Counted from the first letter of the stretch, positions 35,928-46,700 are shown. The stretch is 64,000 nt of DNA from Pedobacter faecalis (GCF_030182585.1 NZ_JARXOW010000001.1:186001-250000), one strand, 5' to 3'. A program made the numbers and translations. Notes: a model not told the origin generated them from the letters alone.

Positions 35928-37313
35928 TTATAACTCAAAGGTCTGACCTTTTTCAGGTAAGTTAACATGGTAGCCAAGATCGTTAAGACTGGTCATAAGT
36001 GCCTGCATGCGGGGTCGATCTCCGTGCACCAAAAACACAGCCTTCAAGCGCGCAGGATTTTGCTGAGTTACCGTATTCACCAGATCTTTATGATCTCCGT
36101 GTCCGCTCAAAAGATCTGTCTTTTTAATGGTGGCGTAGACCATCAGATCACGATTTCTCAGTCTTACGATCGGGTCGCCACGCAAGAGCCTGTCGCCAAG
36201 CGTTCCCTTAGCGCAATAGCCTATAAAAAGTATCGTGCAATAATAGTTTTGTATATTATAGTACAAGTGATCCTGTATCCGGCCCCCTTCAAGCATGCCC
36301 GCCGACGAGATAATAATGCAAGGCTCATGATAGTTGGAGATGGCAGTGCTCTCTTTGAGCGTATGGATATAAGTGAGTTCCGTGAACTCAAACTCGTCGC
36401 CCTGTCTCTTATAGAAATCGCGGGACTCCAAGTTCAGCAAATGCGGGTATTTTCGGTAAACCTCGGTGGCATGATTAGCCAGGGGGCTATCCACGAAAAC
36501 TTTCACCGGCGGAAGTAACCCCTGACTAAAGATCTTGTTTAACGAGTAGACCAAGGCCTGTGTTCGTCCTATACTAAACGCGGGAATGATAAGCCGGCCG
36601 GGGAATTTGATACACGCCTCCTTGATCGTATCGATCAGCGTATCCTGAAGCGTAGCGTCGGTGCTATGGAACCTGCCGCCGTAGGTAGACTCGCAAACAA
36701 GATAATCCACCTGTGGTATTGGCTCCGGATCTACCAGAACCGGGTAGTTCTTACGCCCAATATCGCCTGTAAAAGCGATTTTCTTCTCCTGTCCATTTTC
36801 CTTTATGCAGAGTACCACCGCGGCGGCACCAAGCAGGTGTCCGACAGGTATAAACGTCACCGATACGCTGTCCGTGAGCCTAAACTCTCTATTAAATCCT
36901 ATGGTAACGAAGCGTTCCATGGTGTCGTTCACATGCTTCTGGAGATATAAGGGCTGCGGACCGGAATTCCTTTTGCGGCCGCGGCTCGCCTTGTTTTGCT
37001 TGCCGAGAAAGACGTTTACTGAATCAAGAAGTAACAGCTCAGTCAGGTCGGCAGTAGGGGACGTGGCTAAAATCTGTCCTTCAAAACCCATCCTGACCAG
37101 AGTGGGCAAGTTGCCAGAATGATCTATATGGGCATGAGTAAGGATCACGACATCAACCGAAGCCGGGTCAAAAGGAAAATAAATATTCTCCTCCTGTAAA
37201 GTGCCCTTTTCATAATCGAGGCCACAGTCAATCAGTATGGTATAATCATCAGTCTGCAGTAAATGCATACTGCCGGTGACCTGTTGCGCAGCTCCCCAAA
37301 TGGTCAATTTCAT
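35928..37313 (-). CDS. MBL-fold / beta-CASP ribonuclease-like protein
   Basis: The 461-residue product (ATG at 37313; another ATG two codons upstream) has the metallo-beta-lactamase signature HAHIDH at 60-65, a beta-CASP insertion (about 200-330; RLIIPAFSIGRTQALVY) and a C-terminal RMMBL segment with the SGHGDHKDL histidines (near 405). This is the CPSF73/KH-CPSF-like group of RNA-processing nucleases in bacteria, distinct from RNase J. Family members cleave RNA in the cytoplasm; the substrate here is unknown. The epimerase gene lies 34 nt upstream on the same strand. Confidence 0.9.
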   Translation of the reverse strand: MKLTIWGAAQQVTGSMHLLQTDDYTILIDCGLDYEKGTLQEENIYFPFDPASVDVVILTHAHIDHSGNLPTLVRMGFEGQILATSPTADLTELLLLDSVNVFLGKQNKASRGRKRNSGPQPLYLQKHVNDTMERFVTIGFNREFRLTDSVSVTFIPVGHLLGAAAVVLCIKENGQEKKIAFTGDIGRKNYPVLVDPEPIPQVDYLVCESTYGGRFHSTDATLQDTLIDTIKEACIKFPGRLIIPAFSIGRTQALVYSLNKIFSQGLLPPVKVFVDSPLANHATEVYRKYPHLLNLESRDFYKRQGDEFEFTELTYIHTLKESTAISNYHEPCIIISSAGMLEGGRIQDHLYYNIQNYYCTILFIGYCAKGTLGDRLLRGDPIVRLRNRDLMVYATIKKTDLLSGHGDHKDLVNTVTQQNPARLKAVFLVHGDRPRMQALMTSLNDLGYHVNLPEKGQTFEL

Positions 37314-37347
37314 GCTCAAAATCCCGTAAAGTCGCCCAAGTTAGGAA

Positions 37348-38169
37348 TTAATCCTGTATTAGCCAGTTGTTCCAGTCAGAGATTTTGAAGCTATAATTCA
37401 GTTTATCGGGTATGTGCTTGCTGGTCACTATTTTCCAATCGCACAGTTCCGCTATGAACCGAGGCGGTGGCAAGCCCGACTTCCGTGCGGCCAGCGTATA
37501 GAAGTCAGCTCTGGTAGGGTGATGAGGTGCTACTGCGTTCAGGCGAAGATCCCATACTTCCTGCTCGATAACTGCCCTGGTAATCCCTACGCAATCGTCA
37601 AGGTGGATCAGATTCACCGGCGCGAGGCCGTTACTGATGCTTGTTTTCCCGGCAAAGAAGCGCCCCGGATCGCGGCCTGGACCAACTAATCCGCCGAAAC
37701 GAATAATGGTGGTTTGTCTAGTCACGACCTGCATGACCGCCGTTTCCGCATCAAGAAGTGCTTTCGCGGAAGCCGTAACGGGCGAAGGCGGATTATCTTC
37801 GTTAAGACTGGTATTCAAATCGCCATAAACGGATGTTGAACTGATCAGTATTATACGCGTTACCGACCCGAGGGATGCTGCTTTTAATATGTTCCTGATT
37901 TTAGGAAGATAAGAATCCTGATTGCCCGTTGCGCGTCCGGGCGGAATGCATATCACAAGAATACTGCTATCAAAAAATGCTGGGTCGAACGCCGACGATG
38001 ACGGTTCGAAACTTAGTAGAAAAGGATTTATACCGAGGCTTTTAAGATGTTCCATCTTATCCGGTCTGGTCGTAGACCCCTTCACCAGCCAGCCCTCATC
38101 GGCCAGACTTTTGCCCAGTGCGGTGCCGTACCAGCCGCTTCCCAGTATACTAATCGAGTTTTTTTTCAT
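37348..38169 (-). CDS. YeeZ-like NAD(P)-dependent epimerase/dehydratase-type protein
   Basis: The 273-residue product has an N-terminal Rossmann motif, ILGSGWYGTALGKSLADEG (about 8-26), instead of the usual GxxGxxG, followed by KGSTTRPDKM. VYGDLN and the sequence around it suggest an extended SDR resembling E. coli YeeZ. The typical YxxxK is not obvious, so catalytic activity is uncertain. It precedes the MBL gene by 34 nt on the same strand and is divergent from the small acidic gene at 38245. Confidence 0.8.
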   Translation of the reverse strand: MKKNSISILGSGWYGTALGKSLADEGWLVKGSTTRPDKMEHLKSLGINPFLLSFEPSSSAFDPAFFDSSILVICIPPGRATGNQDSYLPKIRNILKAASLGSVTRIILISSTSVYGDLNTSLNEDNPPSPVTASAKALLDAETAVMQVVTRQTTIIRFGGLVGPGRDPGRFFAGKTSISNGLAPVNLIHLDDCVGITRAVIEQEVWDLRLNAVAPHHPTRADFYTLAARKSGLPPPRFIAELCDWKIVTSKHIPDKLNYSFKISDWNNWLIQD

Positions 38170-38244
38170 CGGTTCTGCAGCGGATTTTTGATGTATGGAA
38201 ACCTAAATCCCCTGTGTTTGTTGTGAATGTGACAAGTAACAAAT

Positions 38245-38466
38245 ATGCGCATTATGGACAAGACAAAAAAGAAACTGCTCGAAACAGAGACCCAGGAAGA
38301 AGCCACAATGGGTCTGGATTCAGATCATTCGTCGAACGGACAAACGCTTTTTCCGGAATTAAACACAGATAATGATACTGGTAACGAAAATGGGGGTAAA
38401 CGCACACCCGGAGACGATTTTGAAGGCGACGGACTGATCGGAAACTCGCCGCTTGAAGACAAATAG
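38245..38466 (+). CDS. Small acidic hypothetical protein
   Basis: The 73-residue product (or 70 from the ATG at 38254) is rich in Asp, Glu, Asn, Gly and Thr, with no hydrophobic core, signal or Cys. It is predicted to be disordered and acidic (TPGDDFEGDGLIGN near the end). It has its own intergenic space and the same direction as the glycine-zipper lipoprotein 62 nt downstream. I do not recognise a family; coding status rests on the intergenic position and lack of a competing gene. Confidence 0.55.
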   Translation: MRIMDKTKKKLLETETQEEATMGLDSDHSSNGQTLFPELNTDNDTGNENGGKRTPGDDFEGDGLIGNSPLEDK

Positions 38467-38528
38467 CTGGAATTGGCATCATTTTTTCTATATCGTATTA
38501 ACACTAACTACATTAAACATTAGAAGCC

Positions 38529-39011
38529 ATGAAAAACGTAATTTTAATTTTAGCAATAGCAACGGGTCTCTCGGCATGTACGTATAATGCAAAGGATGAG
38601 GCCAAAATGAAACAACAGGCAATGGCAGCAGTAAGGGACAGTTTGAAACTCGATAGTTTTAAACGTGCCGAAGCTCAGCGAATAGAAGATGAGCGCGTAG
38701 CAGCCAGGGTAAGACAGGAAACTCAGGCCCGCGAAGCCCAGGAAAAACGTACACTGCTCTTGTCAGAGCGTAACGACCCTGCACCAGCTCCAAGGACTTA
38801 CAGTGAACCTGCTGCGCAACAGAAAAAAGGATGGAGTTCTGCGGCTAAAGGAACTGTGATCGGAGCCGGAGCCGGAGCACTTGGTGGCGTGCTCCTCGAT
38901 AAAAAAGATGGACGTGGAGCCATCATAGGTGGTCTGGTAGGTGCCGGAACCGGTTATTTGATCGGCCGTGACCGTGACAAGAAAAACGGTAGGGTGCAAC
39001 CTAAAAACTAG
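38529..39011 (+). CDS. Glycine-zipper lipoprotein (YMGG-like)
   Basis: The 160-residue product has a lipoprotein signal with lipobox LSAC (13-16), a charged Ala/Glu/Arg-rich helical region (about 20-80) and a C-terminal glycine zipper (about 105-150; VIGAGAGALGGVLL, IIGGLVGAGTGYLIG). Glycine-zipper lipoproteins sit in the cell envelope and are often stress-related. The gene is followed by a strong terminator at 39042-39081. Confidence 0.88.
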   Translation: MKNVILILAIATGLSACTYNAKDEAKMKQQAMAAVRDSLKLDSFKRAEAQRIEDERVAARVRQETQAREAQEKRTLLLSERNDPAPAPRTYSEPAAQQKKGWSSAAKGTVIGAGAGALGGVLLDKKDGRGAIIGGLVGAGTGYLIGRDRDKKNGRVQPKN

Positions 39012-39041
39012 GCTGTTCAATTTGCCACAAGGTAAGGATAT

Positions 39042-39081
39042 AAAAAGGTCGCCACAACTTAAACAGCTGGCGACCTTTTTT
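39042..39081 (+). terminator. Intrinsic terminator after glycine-zipper gene
   Basis: AAAAAGGTCGCCA (39042-39054) pairs perfectly with TGGCGACCTTTTT (39068-39080) around a 13-nt loop, followed by more T. Confidence 0.93.
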
Positions 39082-39192
39082 ATTTTAAAAATGCGCCTCA
39101 CAGAATAATTATGCAGGTATTTCCATAATTTATTATGAAATAATTCGTATGTTCGTTTTACAAAATATTCTAAAATTTCTTTTACAACAGGC

Positions 39193-39582
39193 ATGGCTAA
39201 AAGGCAGATATTGATAGTTGATGACGAAGTCAGCATCCTTAAGTTGTTAAACTTTGTTCTTTCAAGCCAGTACGACCTGATCATCAAGACAAGTGGGGTA
39301 GAAGCTATCAGCTGGCTGGAAGAAGGGAATTCCCCGGAGCTTGTTATTTCTGACCTGGAAATGCCTTATTTCGACGGCAGTTCATTTATTTATAATCTTA
39401 AAATTAGCGGCTATTACCGCGATACACCGGTGATTATTCTATCTGGAGCCAGCAATCTTCCAGAGAGAGTGTCGCAGATGCCTTTTACGCTTGACGACTT
39501 TATCCAGAAGCCCTTTAACCCGGCACAATTAAAGGAGGCTATTTCAAACGTTTTTGCAAAATATGATTCAAACAGAAGCTAA
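39193..39582 (+). CDS. Single-domain response regulator (receiver)
   Basis: The 129-residue product is a complete receiver domain with no output domain: acidic pocket DDE at 11-13 (IVDDEVS), phospho-acceptor Asp in VISDLEMP near 54, the Ser of ILSGAS near 82 and the conserved Lys in FIQKPF near 102. No histidine kinase gene is nearby. The sugar transferase gene starts inside its 3' end (20-nt overlap), so the receiver probably controls or accompanies the initiating step of polysaccharide synthesis, acting by protein contact. Confidence 0.93.
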   Translation: MAKRQILIVDDEVSILKLLNFVLSSQYDLIIKTSGVEAISWLEEGNSPELVISDLEMPYFDGSSFIYNLKISGYYRDTPVIILSGASNLPERVSQMPFTLDDFIQKPFNPAQLKEAISNVFAKYDSNRS

Positions 39583-40645
39583 TTTATCATCGGCAGCTAA
39601 TAAATCTATCAAACTGTTACTCTCAGCTCCGTCATTTGCCGGAGAATTGTTGCCGCAGTTGCAGGCTTCTTTCGATGTGCATCTGGAGGCAAACATTGAG
39701 GGGGTCGATAATTATTTGAAAGACCAGTCTCTTTATTCCCTTCCCGATGTGATATTACTGGAAGTTGCTGATCCGGCTGCATGCTTTAATTACGTTGGCA
39801 AGCTTAAGGAGAATTTACTTCTGCGCGGACTCGTCATCATACTACTTGCGAATAAGCCCGACAAAGCACTACGTGCTCAGGCGATGCAACTTCGCGTGAA
39901 CGATCTTTATTACGCGCCTATCCCGGTAAAAGATCTGTGTGAACGCATATTTTTCCTGGTTAAGTTTAAGCTGATCAAACCTCAGCTTTCTGACCTCTCC
40001 AATATAGATTACACTTATAAGATGCCTTTCCAGAAACGTCTCTTTGATATTGTCGCTTCTGGTTTGGCCCTGCTTATTCTGTCACCCTTGTTGCTTCTTG
40101 TCGGAGTTATTGTTGCCCTGGAATCCAAAGGACCGGTTATATTTAAGAGCAAACGCGTGGGTACCGGATATAAGGTTTTTGACTTCTATAAATTCCGTTC
40201 TATGCGCCAGGGCGCCAGTGATGAATTGAAGCAGCTCTCGGAAAACCTCAACCAGTATGACAAGTCCGAGACCGGAAATACCACATTTGTTAAACTTAAA
40301 AACGACCCGCGCATCACACGGTTCGGTAGTTTTATTCGCAAATACAGTATTGATGAACTGCCCCAGCTTTTCAACGTGCTTATCGGAGATATGTCGCTGG
40401 TGGGAAACAGACCCTTGCCATTATATGAAGCAGAAATGTTAACCTCCAATGAATGGACGATGCGGTTCCTGGGACCGGCCGGACTAACCGGTTTATGGCA
40501 GGTAAGCAGGAGAGGTAAGGCTGATATGTCAGAGCGGGAACGTAAGAAGTTAGATAACTTTTATGCACAGAACCATTCCTTCTGGTTAGATCTTAAGATC
40601 CTGCTAAAAACCCTTCCCGCTGCAGTGCAGAAGGAAAAGGTTTAA
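39563..40645 (+). CDS. Initiating sugar transferase with N-terminal receiver-like domain
   Basis: The 360-residue product (ATG at 39563; a TTG three codons upstream is less likely) has two parts. Residues about 12-140 resemble a receiver fold but have Glu in place of the phospho-Asp (DVILLEVAD) and Ala in place of the switch Lys (YYAPIPVKD). Residues about 155-360 form a bacterial sugar transferase (PF02397 type): an N-terminal membrane segment (RLFDIVASGLALLILSPLLL), KFRSM, YSIDELPQLFNVL and GNRPLP. Such enzymes transfer a sugar-phosphate to undecaprenyl phosphate and start Wzx/Wzy polysaccharides. The exopolysaccharide operon at 48526-60307 lacks its own initiator, so this one may serve it. 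Confidence 0.88.
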   Translation: MIQTEANLSSAANKSIKLLLSAPSFAGELLPQLQASFDVHLEANIEGVDNYLKDQSLYSLPDVILLEVADPAACFNYVGKLKENLLLRGLVIILLANKPDKALRAQAMQLRVNDLYYAPIPVKDLCERIFFLVKFKLIKPQLSDLSNIDYTYKMPFQKRLFDIVASGLALLILSPLLLLVGVIVALESKGPVIFKSKRVGTGYKVFDFYKFRSMRQGASDELKQLSENLNQYDKSETGNTTFVKLKNDPRITRFGSFIRKYSIDELPQLFNVLIGDMSLVGNRPLPLYEAEMLTSNEWTMRFLGPAGLTGLWQVSRRGKADMSERERKKLDNFYAQNHSFWLDLKILLKTLPAAVQKEKV

Positions 40646-40655
40646 AGCAATAGAA

Positions 40656-42779
40656 TTATTTGTCGTTGCAGTTCTGACGGGTTATATTGACGCCGTTCAG
40701 GATCACGTCGAATTCTGTTCTCCTGTTAAGCTGCTGATCTGCCTCCGAACAAGGAACACCGTCGTAGCACCTGTTCACCAACCGGGTTTTACCGTAATAT
40801 TCAACCTTAATTCTTGAAGGTGAAATACCCCTTGATACCAAATAGCTCTTTGAAGATTCTGCTCTTCTGAGCGACAAGCTCCTGTTGTAGGCCTCTGATG
40901 CGCGGCTATCGCAGTGACTGGAGGCGATAATGGTAATTTCCGGGTATTTATTCATAAGCGATACCAGTTCATCCAATGCAGGTCTTGCATCAGGGCGAAT
41001 GTCGGAACGATCCAGGTCGTAATAAATGTTCTGAACCGCAAATACCCTTTTCAAAGAATCACAGTTGTTTAGCACATACTGCTGAATATTCTCGGTCTTG
41101 AACAGATATATATCCCTGTTGATCACACTGTCCTGAGTAATACCGATGGATGAAACAAACCCGATCTGATTAATATATCCGAGTTTTTGCGCCGTCACCT
41201 CATAATCCATCTCGCGAGGCAGCTCGCGTTTAAATTCTCCTTTAGATCCTGCACGTATCGTGTCTGTACCATCCAGATGGTGCATCAGCAGCCGACTTCC
41301 CGCAAGCGGAAGCCTGGTCCGCCCATCCCTGATCGTTCCTTGAAACACGATGGAATAGGTTGATTTTCTGAAGGTATAAATGTCATCGTTTCCACGTCTG
41401 TTGGAACTCAGGAAGCCGCCTTTGCCGTCTTCGTTCACGATCATACCAAAGTCGTCTTTAGACGAATTGATCGGCGCTCCCATATTCTTGGGGTCAGACA
41501 ATGGCCGCATTTCTTTCAACGCCACCTCGAACATGTCAAGGCCACCTAAACCAGCGTGTCCCGTAGAAGCAAAATAGAGTGTGTTATCTTTATCAAAATA
41601 GGGGAACATTTCGTCTCCCTCCGTATTGATCTTCTTACCCAGGTTCACAGGTCTCGTCCACTGCCCATAGCCCGAACGCACGCAGTAATAAAGGTCAGAG
41701 CCACCATAACCACCCGGACGGTCGGATGAGAAGATCAGAATATTTCCATCTTTACTTAGTGTCGGGTGACCAGTAGAAAACTCATCGCCATTGTAGGGGA
41801 ACTCCGTAATCTTACCCAGATTCTTGCCCGAAACGGTATAGAGTTTCAGCTTGTTTATACCTTCTTTGCTAGTTCGGGTACGGCCCTTATAGTAATTGTT
41901 ACGGGTAAAAATAATGGAGCCGTCAGGAAATGCCGCTGCCGAGCCATCGTGAAATTTCGAGTTAAGGGCTCCCTTCAACAGTGTAAGATTAAGCCCCTCC
42001 TCCAGGATCAAGCCCAGGGTATCGCGCTCGAGCGAAGTATTATACTGGCCAAGGGTTTTCGTGTCATTGCTTGTCGGAGCAGTATCATCATCATTGAACC
42101 GGTAAAGCCTGTTGTCCTTATTCTGGGCTATCGCCATAATACTGTCGGGATCTACCACCTTAACGGCAGAAAGGGTAGGGACAACATATAAACTGCTGAA
42201 AGGCGTATTGTCCCATTGAAATATGCGCCGCGATAATTTCTTAGTCTGCCTGTTGCTCGTGAAAATCAATCCGCCATTATAAAAGGCCGGAGAATAGTCC
42301 GAACCCTGGGAGTTCAGGTTAGTAAAACCAAGCTTCCAATTGCCAATATTCTTATTAAGCTGGTTCAGGTTCGAACTCGCAAAAGCAGCAGCGCGCTTGT
42401 CGGTCGGAATCATGCTGAAATATTTCCTGTACCAACCTTCCGAACGTTCATATTGCTGATTATTAGCCAGTGCTTCCGCATAGTGAAGCGCCCATTCCGG
42501 TTTCAGGTTTTTTTGCCGGCTCAACTTTTCGTACCAGAACAAAGATTCCTGGTAATTTTTAATCATCCGGTAGCTATAGGCGATCATTTCCTGCGCCCGC
42601 ACATTACCAGTGTCCGCCTTTAGCACGGAAGAAAGCTCCTTAATTGCCGATATATATCTGAACGCGTTGAATTCCGTGGTTGCTTTACTTAAATTGACAT
42701 TACCAGACTGGGAAAAAACGGACGAACCCGAAACAAGCAGGAATACAAGAAGCAATAATTTATTTAAAGTCAATTTCAT
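40656..42779 (-). CDS. PorE-like T9SS-associated protein: TPR / PD40 / CRD / OmpA
   Basis: The 707-residue product has a signal peptide (1-23), a TPR-like helical region (about 25-150), a PD40 beta-propeller (about 160-470; SKDGNILIFSSDRPGG), a carboxypeptidase-regulatory domain (about 478-560) and a C-terminal OmpA peptidoglycan-binding domain (about 585-700; ASSHCDSRASEAYN). This order matches PorE of the type IX secretion system, which ties the machine to peptidoglycan. It follows the PorP/SprF gene by 3 nt on the same strand. Many paralogues exist in Bacteroidota, so it may be dedicated to the neighbouring adhesin rather than to the core machine. Confidence 0.9.
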   Translation of the reverse strand: MKLTLNKLLLLVFLLVSGSSVFSQSGNVNLSKATTEFNAFRYISAIKELSSVLKADTGNVRAQEMIAYSYRMIKNYQESLFWYEKLSRQKNLKPEWALHYAEALANNQQYERSEGWYRKYFSMIPTDKRAAAFASSNLNQLNKNIGNWKLGFTNLNSQGSDYSPAFYNGGLIFTSNRQTKKLSRRIFQWDNTPFSSLYVVPTLSAVKVVDPDSIMAIAQNKDNRLYRFNDDDTAPTSNDTKTLGQYNTSLERDTLGLILEEGLNLTLLKGALNSKFHDGSAAAFPDGSIIFTRNNYYKGRTRTSKEGINKLKLYTVSGKNLGKITEFPYNGDEFSTGHPTLSKDGNILIFSSDRPGGYGGSDLYYCVRSGYGQWTRPVNLGKKINTEGDEMFPYFDKDNTLYFASTGHAGLGGLDMFEVALKEMRPLSDPKNMGAPINSSKDDFGMIVNEDGKGGFLSSNRRGNDDIYTFRKSTYSIVFQGTIRDGRTRLPLAGSRLLMHHLDGTDTIRAGSKGEFKRELPREMDYEVTAQKLGYINQIGFVSSIGITQDSVINRDIYLFKTENIQQYVLNNCDSLKRVFAVQNIYYDLDRSDIRPDARPALDELVSLMNKYPEITIIASSHCDSRASEAYNRSLSLRRAESSKSYLVSRGISPSRIKVEYYGKTRLVNRCYDGVPCSEADQQLNRRTEFDVILNGVNITRQNCNDK

Positions 42780-42782
42780 AGT

Positions 42783-43712
42783 CTAAAAATATCTTGGAGA
42801 TAGTATTCTGCCGCCGCCAAAACCGAATTCATACCTCAGCATGATTTCGTGGCTACCGGAATTGAAATTTCTCAAAGCAGTTGTACTGTAATCATAGCTA
42901 TATCCAATTCTGATCTGAGGGCTCGCCTGCACTTCAATAAGGCCGGCAATATCTGCACTTGTACGATATTGTGCGCCTATGCCCACCACATCCTTAATCC
43001 AAAGCGTAGCATTGATGTCGGCTTCAACCGGAGCACCCTTTACACCCTTGATCAAAAAAGAGGGTTTAAATTTGAAATCATCATCCAGGTCGAATACATA
43101 ACCGCTGGCCAAAAACAAGTGCATGTATTGCGTGTTTCGGAGATCACTATTGGGCGATTCAAATTCAGTAAGCCGGTTTTTGGCAATATCCTGAGCCGAC
43201 AATCCAACATAAAACCTGTCCGAATTATAGTAAACGCCCGTACCAAAATTGAACAGCACTTTATTGATGTTATAGCTGAAAGCCGGATCATAAGCCCCGG
43301 TGTTCAAATTTACAGAGGTATAATCGGCCCTGTACTGAAGCACATTACCTTGAATACCAAATGCAAGCGTACCCTGATCCATACGAATCCTGTACGCGCC
43401 GCTAAATACAGCCCCGTTTGTTTGCGTTATCCCGAGGCGGTCGGTCACCAGCTGTATCCCCAAACCGATGGTTTTGTCGTACACCGGTGCGTCCAGTGTT
43501 AGCGTGCCTGTTCTCGGTGCGCCTTCAATGCCAGTCCACTGATTACGGTAAAGCGCAGTAGCCGAAACAACGTTCCTGCTTCCCGCATATGCCGGGTTGA
43601 TGGCCAGCGTATTAAACATATACTGCGTGTACATGGGGTCCTGTTGAGCTTTCAGGCCGAGTGTGGCAGCAAGGAGGGTAGCTGTAAATATGGTTTTGAA
43701 AACTAATTTCAT
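42783..43712 (-). CDS. PorP/SprF-family type IX secretion outer-membrane protein
   Basis: The 309-residue product (ATG at 43712, one base after the adhesin stop at 43714) has a signal peptide (1-22, ending KAQ), the family signature QDPMYTQYMFN and INPAYAGS, and a barrel-like strand-rich remainder ending SPRYF. SprF-type proteins are needed for secretion or surface attachment of a specific partner such as SprB, encoded just upstream. The order adhesin - PorP/SprF - OmpA matches that logic. A longer frame upstream to 43808 only overlaps the adhesin and lacks a signal peptide at its start. Confidence 0.93.
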   Translation of the reverse strand: MKLVFKTIFTATLLAATLGLKAQQDPMYTQYMFNTLAINPAYAGSRNVVSATALYRNQWTGIEGAPRTGTLTLDAPVYDKTIGLGIQLVTDRLGITQTNGAVFSGAYRIRMDQGTLAFGIQGNVLQYRADYTSVNLNTGAYDPAFSYNINKVLFNFGTGVYYNSDRFYVGLSAQDIAKNRLTEFESPNSDLRNTQYMHLFLASGYVFDLDDDFKFKPSFLIKGVKGAPVEADINATLWIKDVVGIGAQYRTSADIAGLIEVQASPQIRIGYSYDYSTTALRNFNSGSHEIMLRYEFGFGGGRILSPRYF

Positions 43713-43713
43713 G

Positions 43714-46700
43714 TTATCTGTTAATAGTGATGTATCCAACTTTTCTATCTTTTCCGTCGAGTATAATGACATAGTAATATGTACCTGGAGGAACATCGTC
43801 GCCCACATACAGCCCCTCAGTAGTTTTCCCGTTCCAGTTATTTTGATAATCTGTCGAACGATAAATCCTGTTACCCCATCTATTGAACACCTCGAGCGAC
43901 ACCCGTTTGCCTAGCGCATTTTCAATAACGAAGAAATCATTGATACCGTCATTATTTGGAGAGAAACCTCCAGGAATCTTGAGATCGAGTTTGGTTAGGG
44001 TAACCGGAGTCAGTACAGAAGGAGATACATCGCCCGCAGTTATCGGATCGGGGTTGAAACCGTTTGTCGACTGGTCGCTCACCTGGCTGCCATCGCCGGC
44101 AGATATACCCTCCACGGTAGCAAAGTTATTGAACAAACCTTCTTGCTTATTAAGTACAACACGCACTTCCATATCTACCGTTTCCTTGGTCAGACCCGCA
44201 AGGGTACTTGCCGGAAGCAACATATTGGTCACACTGTTCCCATTATAAGCCTGATTTATTCTCAACGTGCTCGTTCCTGAAGTTGTAATGTTAACAATCT
44301 GGTAGGTAGCATCCGTAAATGCAAGGCTCAGGTTATCGAACAGTCCTACATTATTGACAGTTACATCTCCATAATTCACCATCGTGAACCTGTACCGCAC
44401 GCTATAACTTCCGTCCGCATTTTTTGTGGTCGACACCATAGCCTTGGCCAAACCGATCTTCGCAGGAGCAGTAACCGTAAGGGTCACCGTAGCAGGTGGC
44501 GACTGATTACCGTTCGCATCCACAATCACATAAGTGAACTCATCTGGTCCTGAATACCCCGGGTTCGGTGTATATATAGGCCTACCTGTAGCCGGATCAA
44601 TCGAGATCGTGCCATTTGTTGGCGGATTGGTAATCACGAAAGAACCACCGGTAGGGATCGGGATGTTGATAATAACGTCGTCGTCGGTGGAAACTGGGAT
44701 ATTCAAAGAAGGCGCAAAAAGAAGCACCGCAACCGTTGGGTTAGAAGGGCTCACGTCTCCCGGAGTCGTAGGGTCAGGTGTCAAACCTGTAGTCGATACG
44801 TCTGTCGTAGTTGCCCCGTTATCGGCCGATTGTCCCTGCGCCGTTGCAGAGTTGGTATAAGTACCCGTCTGCTGGTTACCACTCACAGTAATCTCCAGTT
44901 CCACCTGCTCTTTAAAATTAGCCGCAAGTGTACTTGTATTAAGCATTAACTGGGTAACCGTATTTCCATTGTAGTTAGCGTTCGTCCTTAAAGTACCTGA
45001 TCCGTTGATACGGTTCACCGTCACCGTTCGGCCAGGGAACGCCGTAGCCAGGTTGTCGATCAAACTTAAGTTATTTATGGCGACATCCCCGTAGTTCACC
45101 ATAGTGAACAGGTATATCAGTCTGAAACTACCATCCTGATTAGCCACCGTAGAGATCAGCGCCTTAGCCAGACCAATCCTCGCAGCCCTTTTCACCGTTA
45201 GCGTTACCTTGCCTGGAGGCGACTGATACCCATCTTCATCTTCGATTACATAAGTGAAGTCGTCAGGGCCGGTATATCCAGGGTTAGGCGTGTAGATTGG
45301 TTTGCCTGTAACAGGATCAAAAGTTATGGTGCCATTCTTTGGAGGAACAGTAATGATTACCTTACCGCCGGGGGGAATAGGAACGTCGATAACCGTTGGC
45401 GTGCCTGTTGGTGCATCTATAGTAATATCCGGAGCCGGAATTGCAGGGTTAATAGTTACATTTACAGTAATCGGATCAGATTCAACAGCATCAGCAGTTC
45501 TAAGTACATAGGTAAATACATCTGTGCCAATGTAACCGGCCTGAGGGGTATATCTTATTTCGCCTGTCGGTGTTATCGTAACAGTACCCCGGGTTGGATT
45601 GGCATTAACAAGGACTGTTGTTCCCGTTTTATTAAGGTCATTGTCTTTTACAGGTATGGTAACTGCGTTATCACGTAAAGTAGTAACATTGTCGGTCGAA
45701 CCAACCGGCTTTACAGTAACATTAACCAATATCGGATCAGATTGAAGTCCATCCGCTGTCTGCAGAAAATAGGTGAAATTATCCAGACCAGCATAACCTG
45801 TGGCCGGGGTATAAAGCGGCTGGCCTGATGAATTAATCACCACGGAACCATGAGCCGGTTGAGTAGTGCCCGGAACAACAGTGGTCCCAGTACTGCTCGC
45901 GTCATTGGTCTTAACTGGAATAGTTACCGCCGTATTTGCATTGGTGGCGATATTATCAGTGCTACCTACCGGCCTTACGTTTATTGTAACGGTAATCGGA
46001 TCTGAAGTTACACCAGTGCCATTCCGCAGAATGTAAGTGAAGGAATCTTTCCCGCTGAAGCCGGTTTGAGGTGTGTACAGGATTGTTCCGTTGGTATTGA
46101 TGGTGATTGTTCCGTTCGCTGGATCCGTACCTCTTGTTAAAGTTACGCCGGTTTTATCAAGGTCATTATCCTGTACGGGAACAGTAATAGGACTTCCGGC
46201 GAGTGTTGTTGCAATGTCCGGACTTCCTATAGGCTTAGCATTTATTGCGACATTTACGGTGGCGTTGTTACTTTCTGTACCGTTGACGTCTTTTACAGAA
46301 TAGGTGAACGTATCGTTACCGCTGTAGTTGTTGGTCGGAGTATAGGTAATCACCCCAGTGGCATTATTTATCTGGAGCGTACCGTGCTGCGGTGGTGACT
46401 TAATTGTAATCGAACCCACGTTTATTGTTGTATTTCCATCCGGGTCCGTATCATTGCTAAGTACTGACATATCGATTGCCGTATTTAGATTCGTCCGGTA
46501 AGAATCGTCATTTGCAATAGGCGCACTATTTACTATAATCTGCATATCGTCGGTAAGGTCACACCCTGCTCCTGAACTGATCGTCCATCGGAAAATATAG
46601 GTGCCGGCAGTAAGATTGCCAACCGAAGTATTGTTTTGATTTTGGTTTACAAATGTCGCTACGGTAGGGCCACTGATTTGAGACCATCTTCCCGTGCCTG

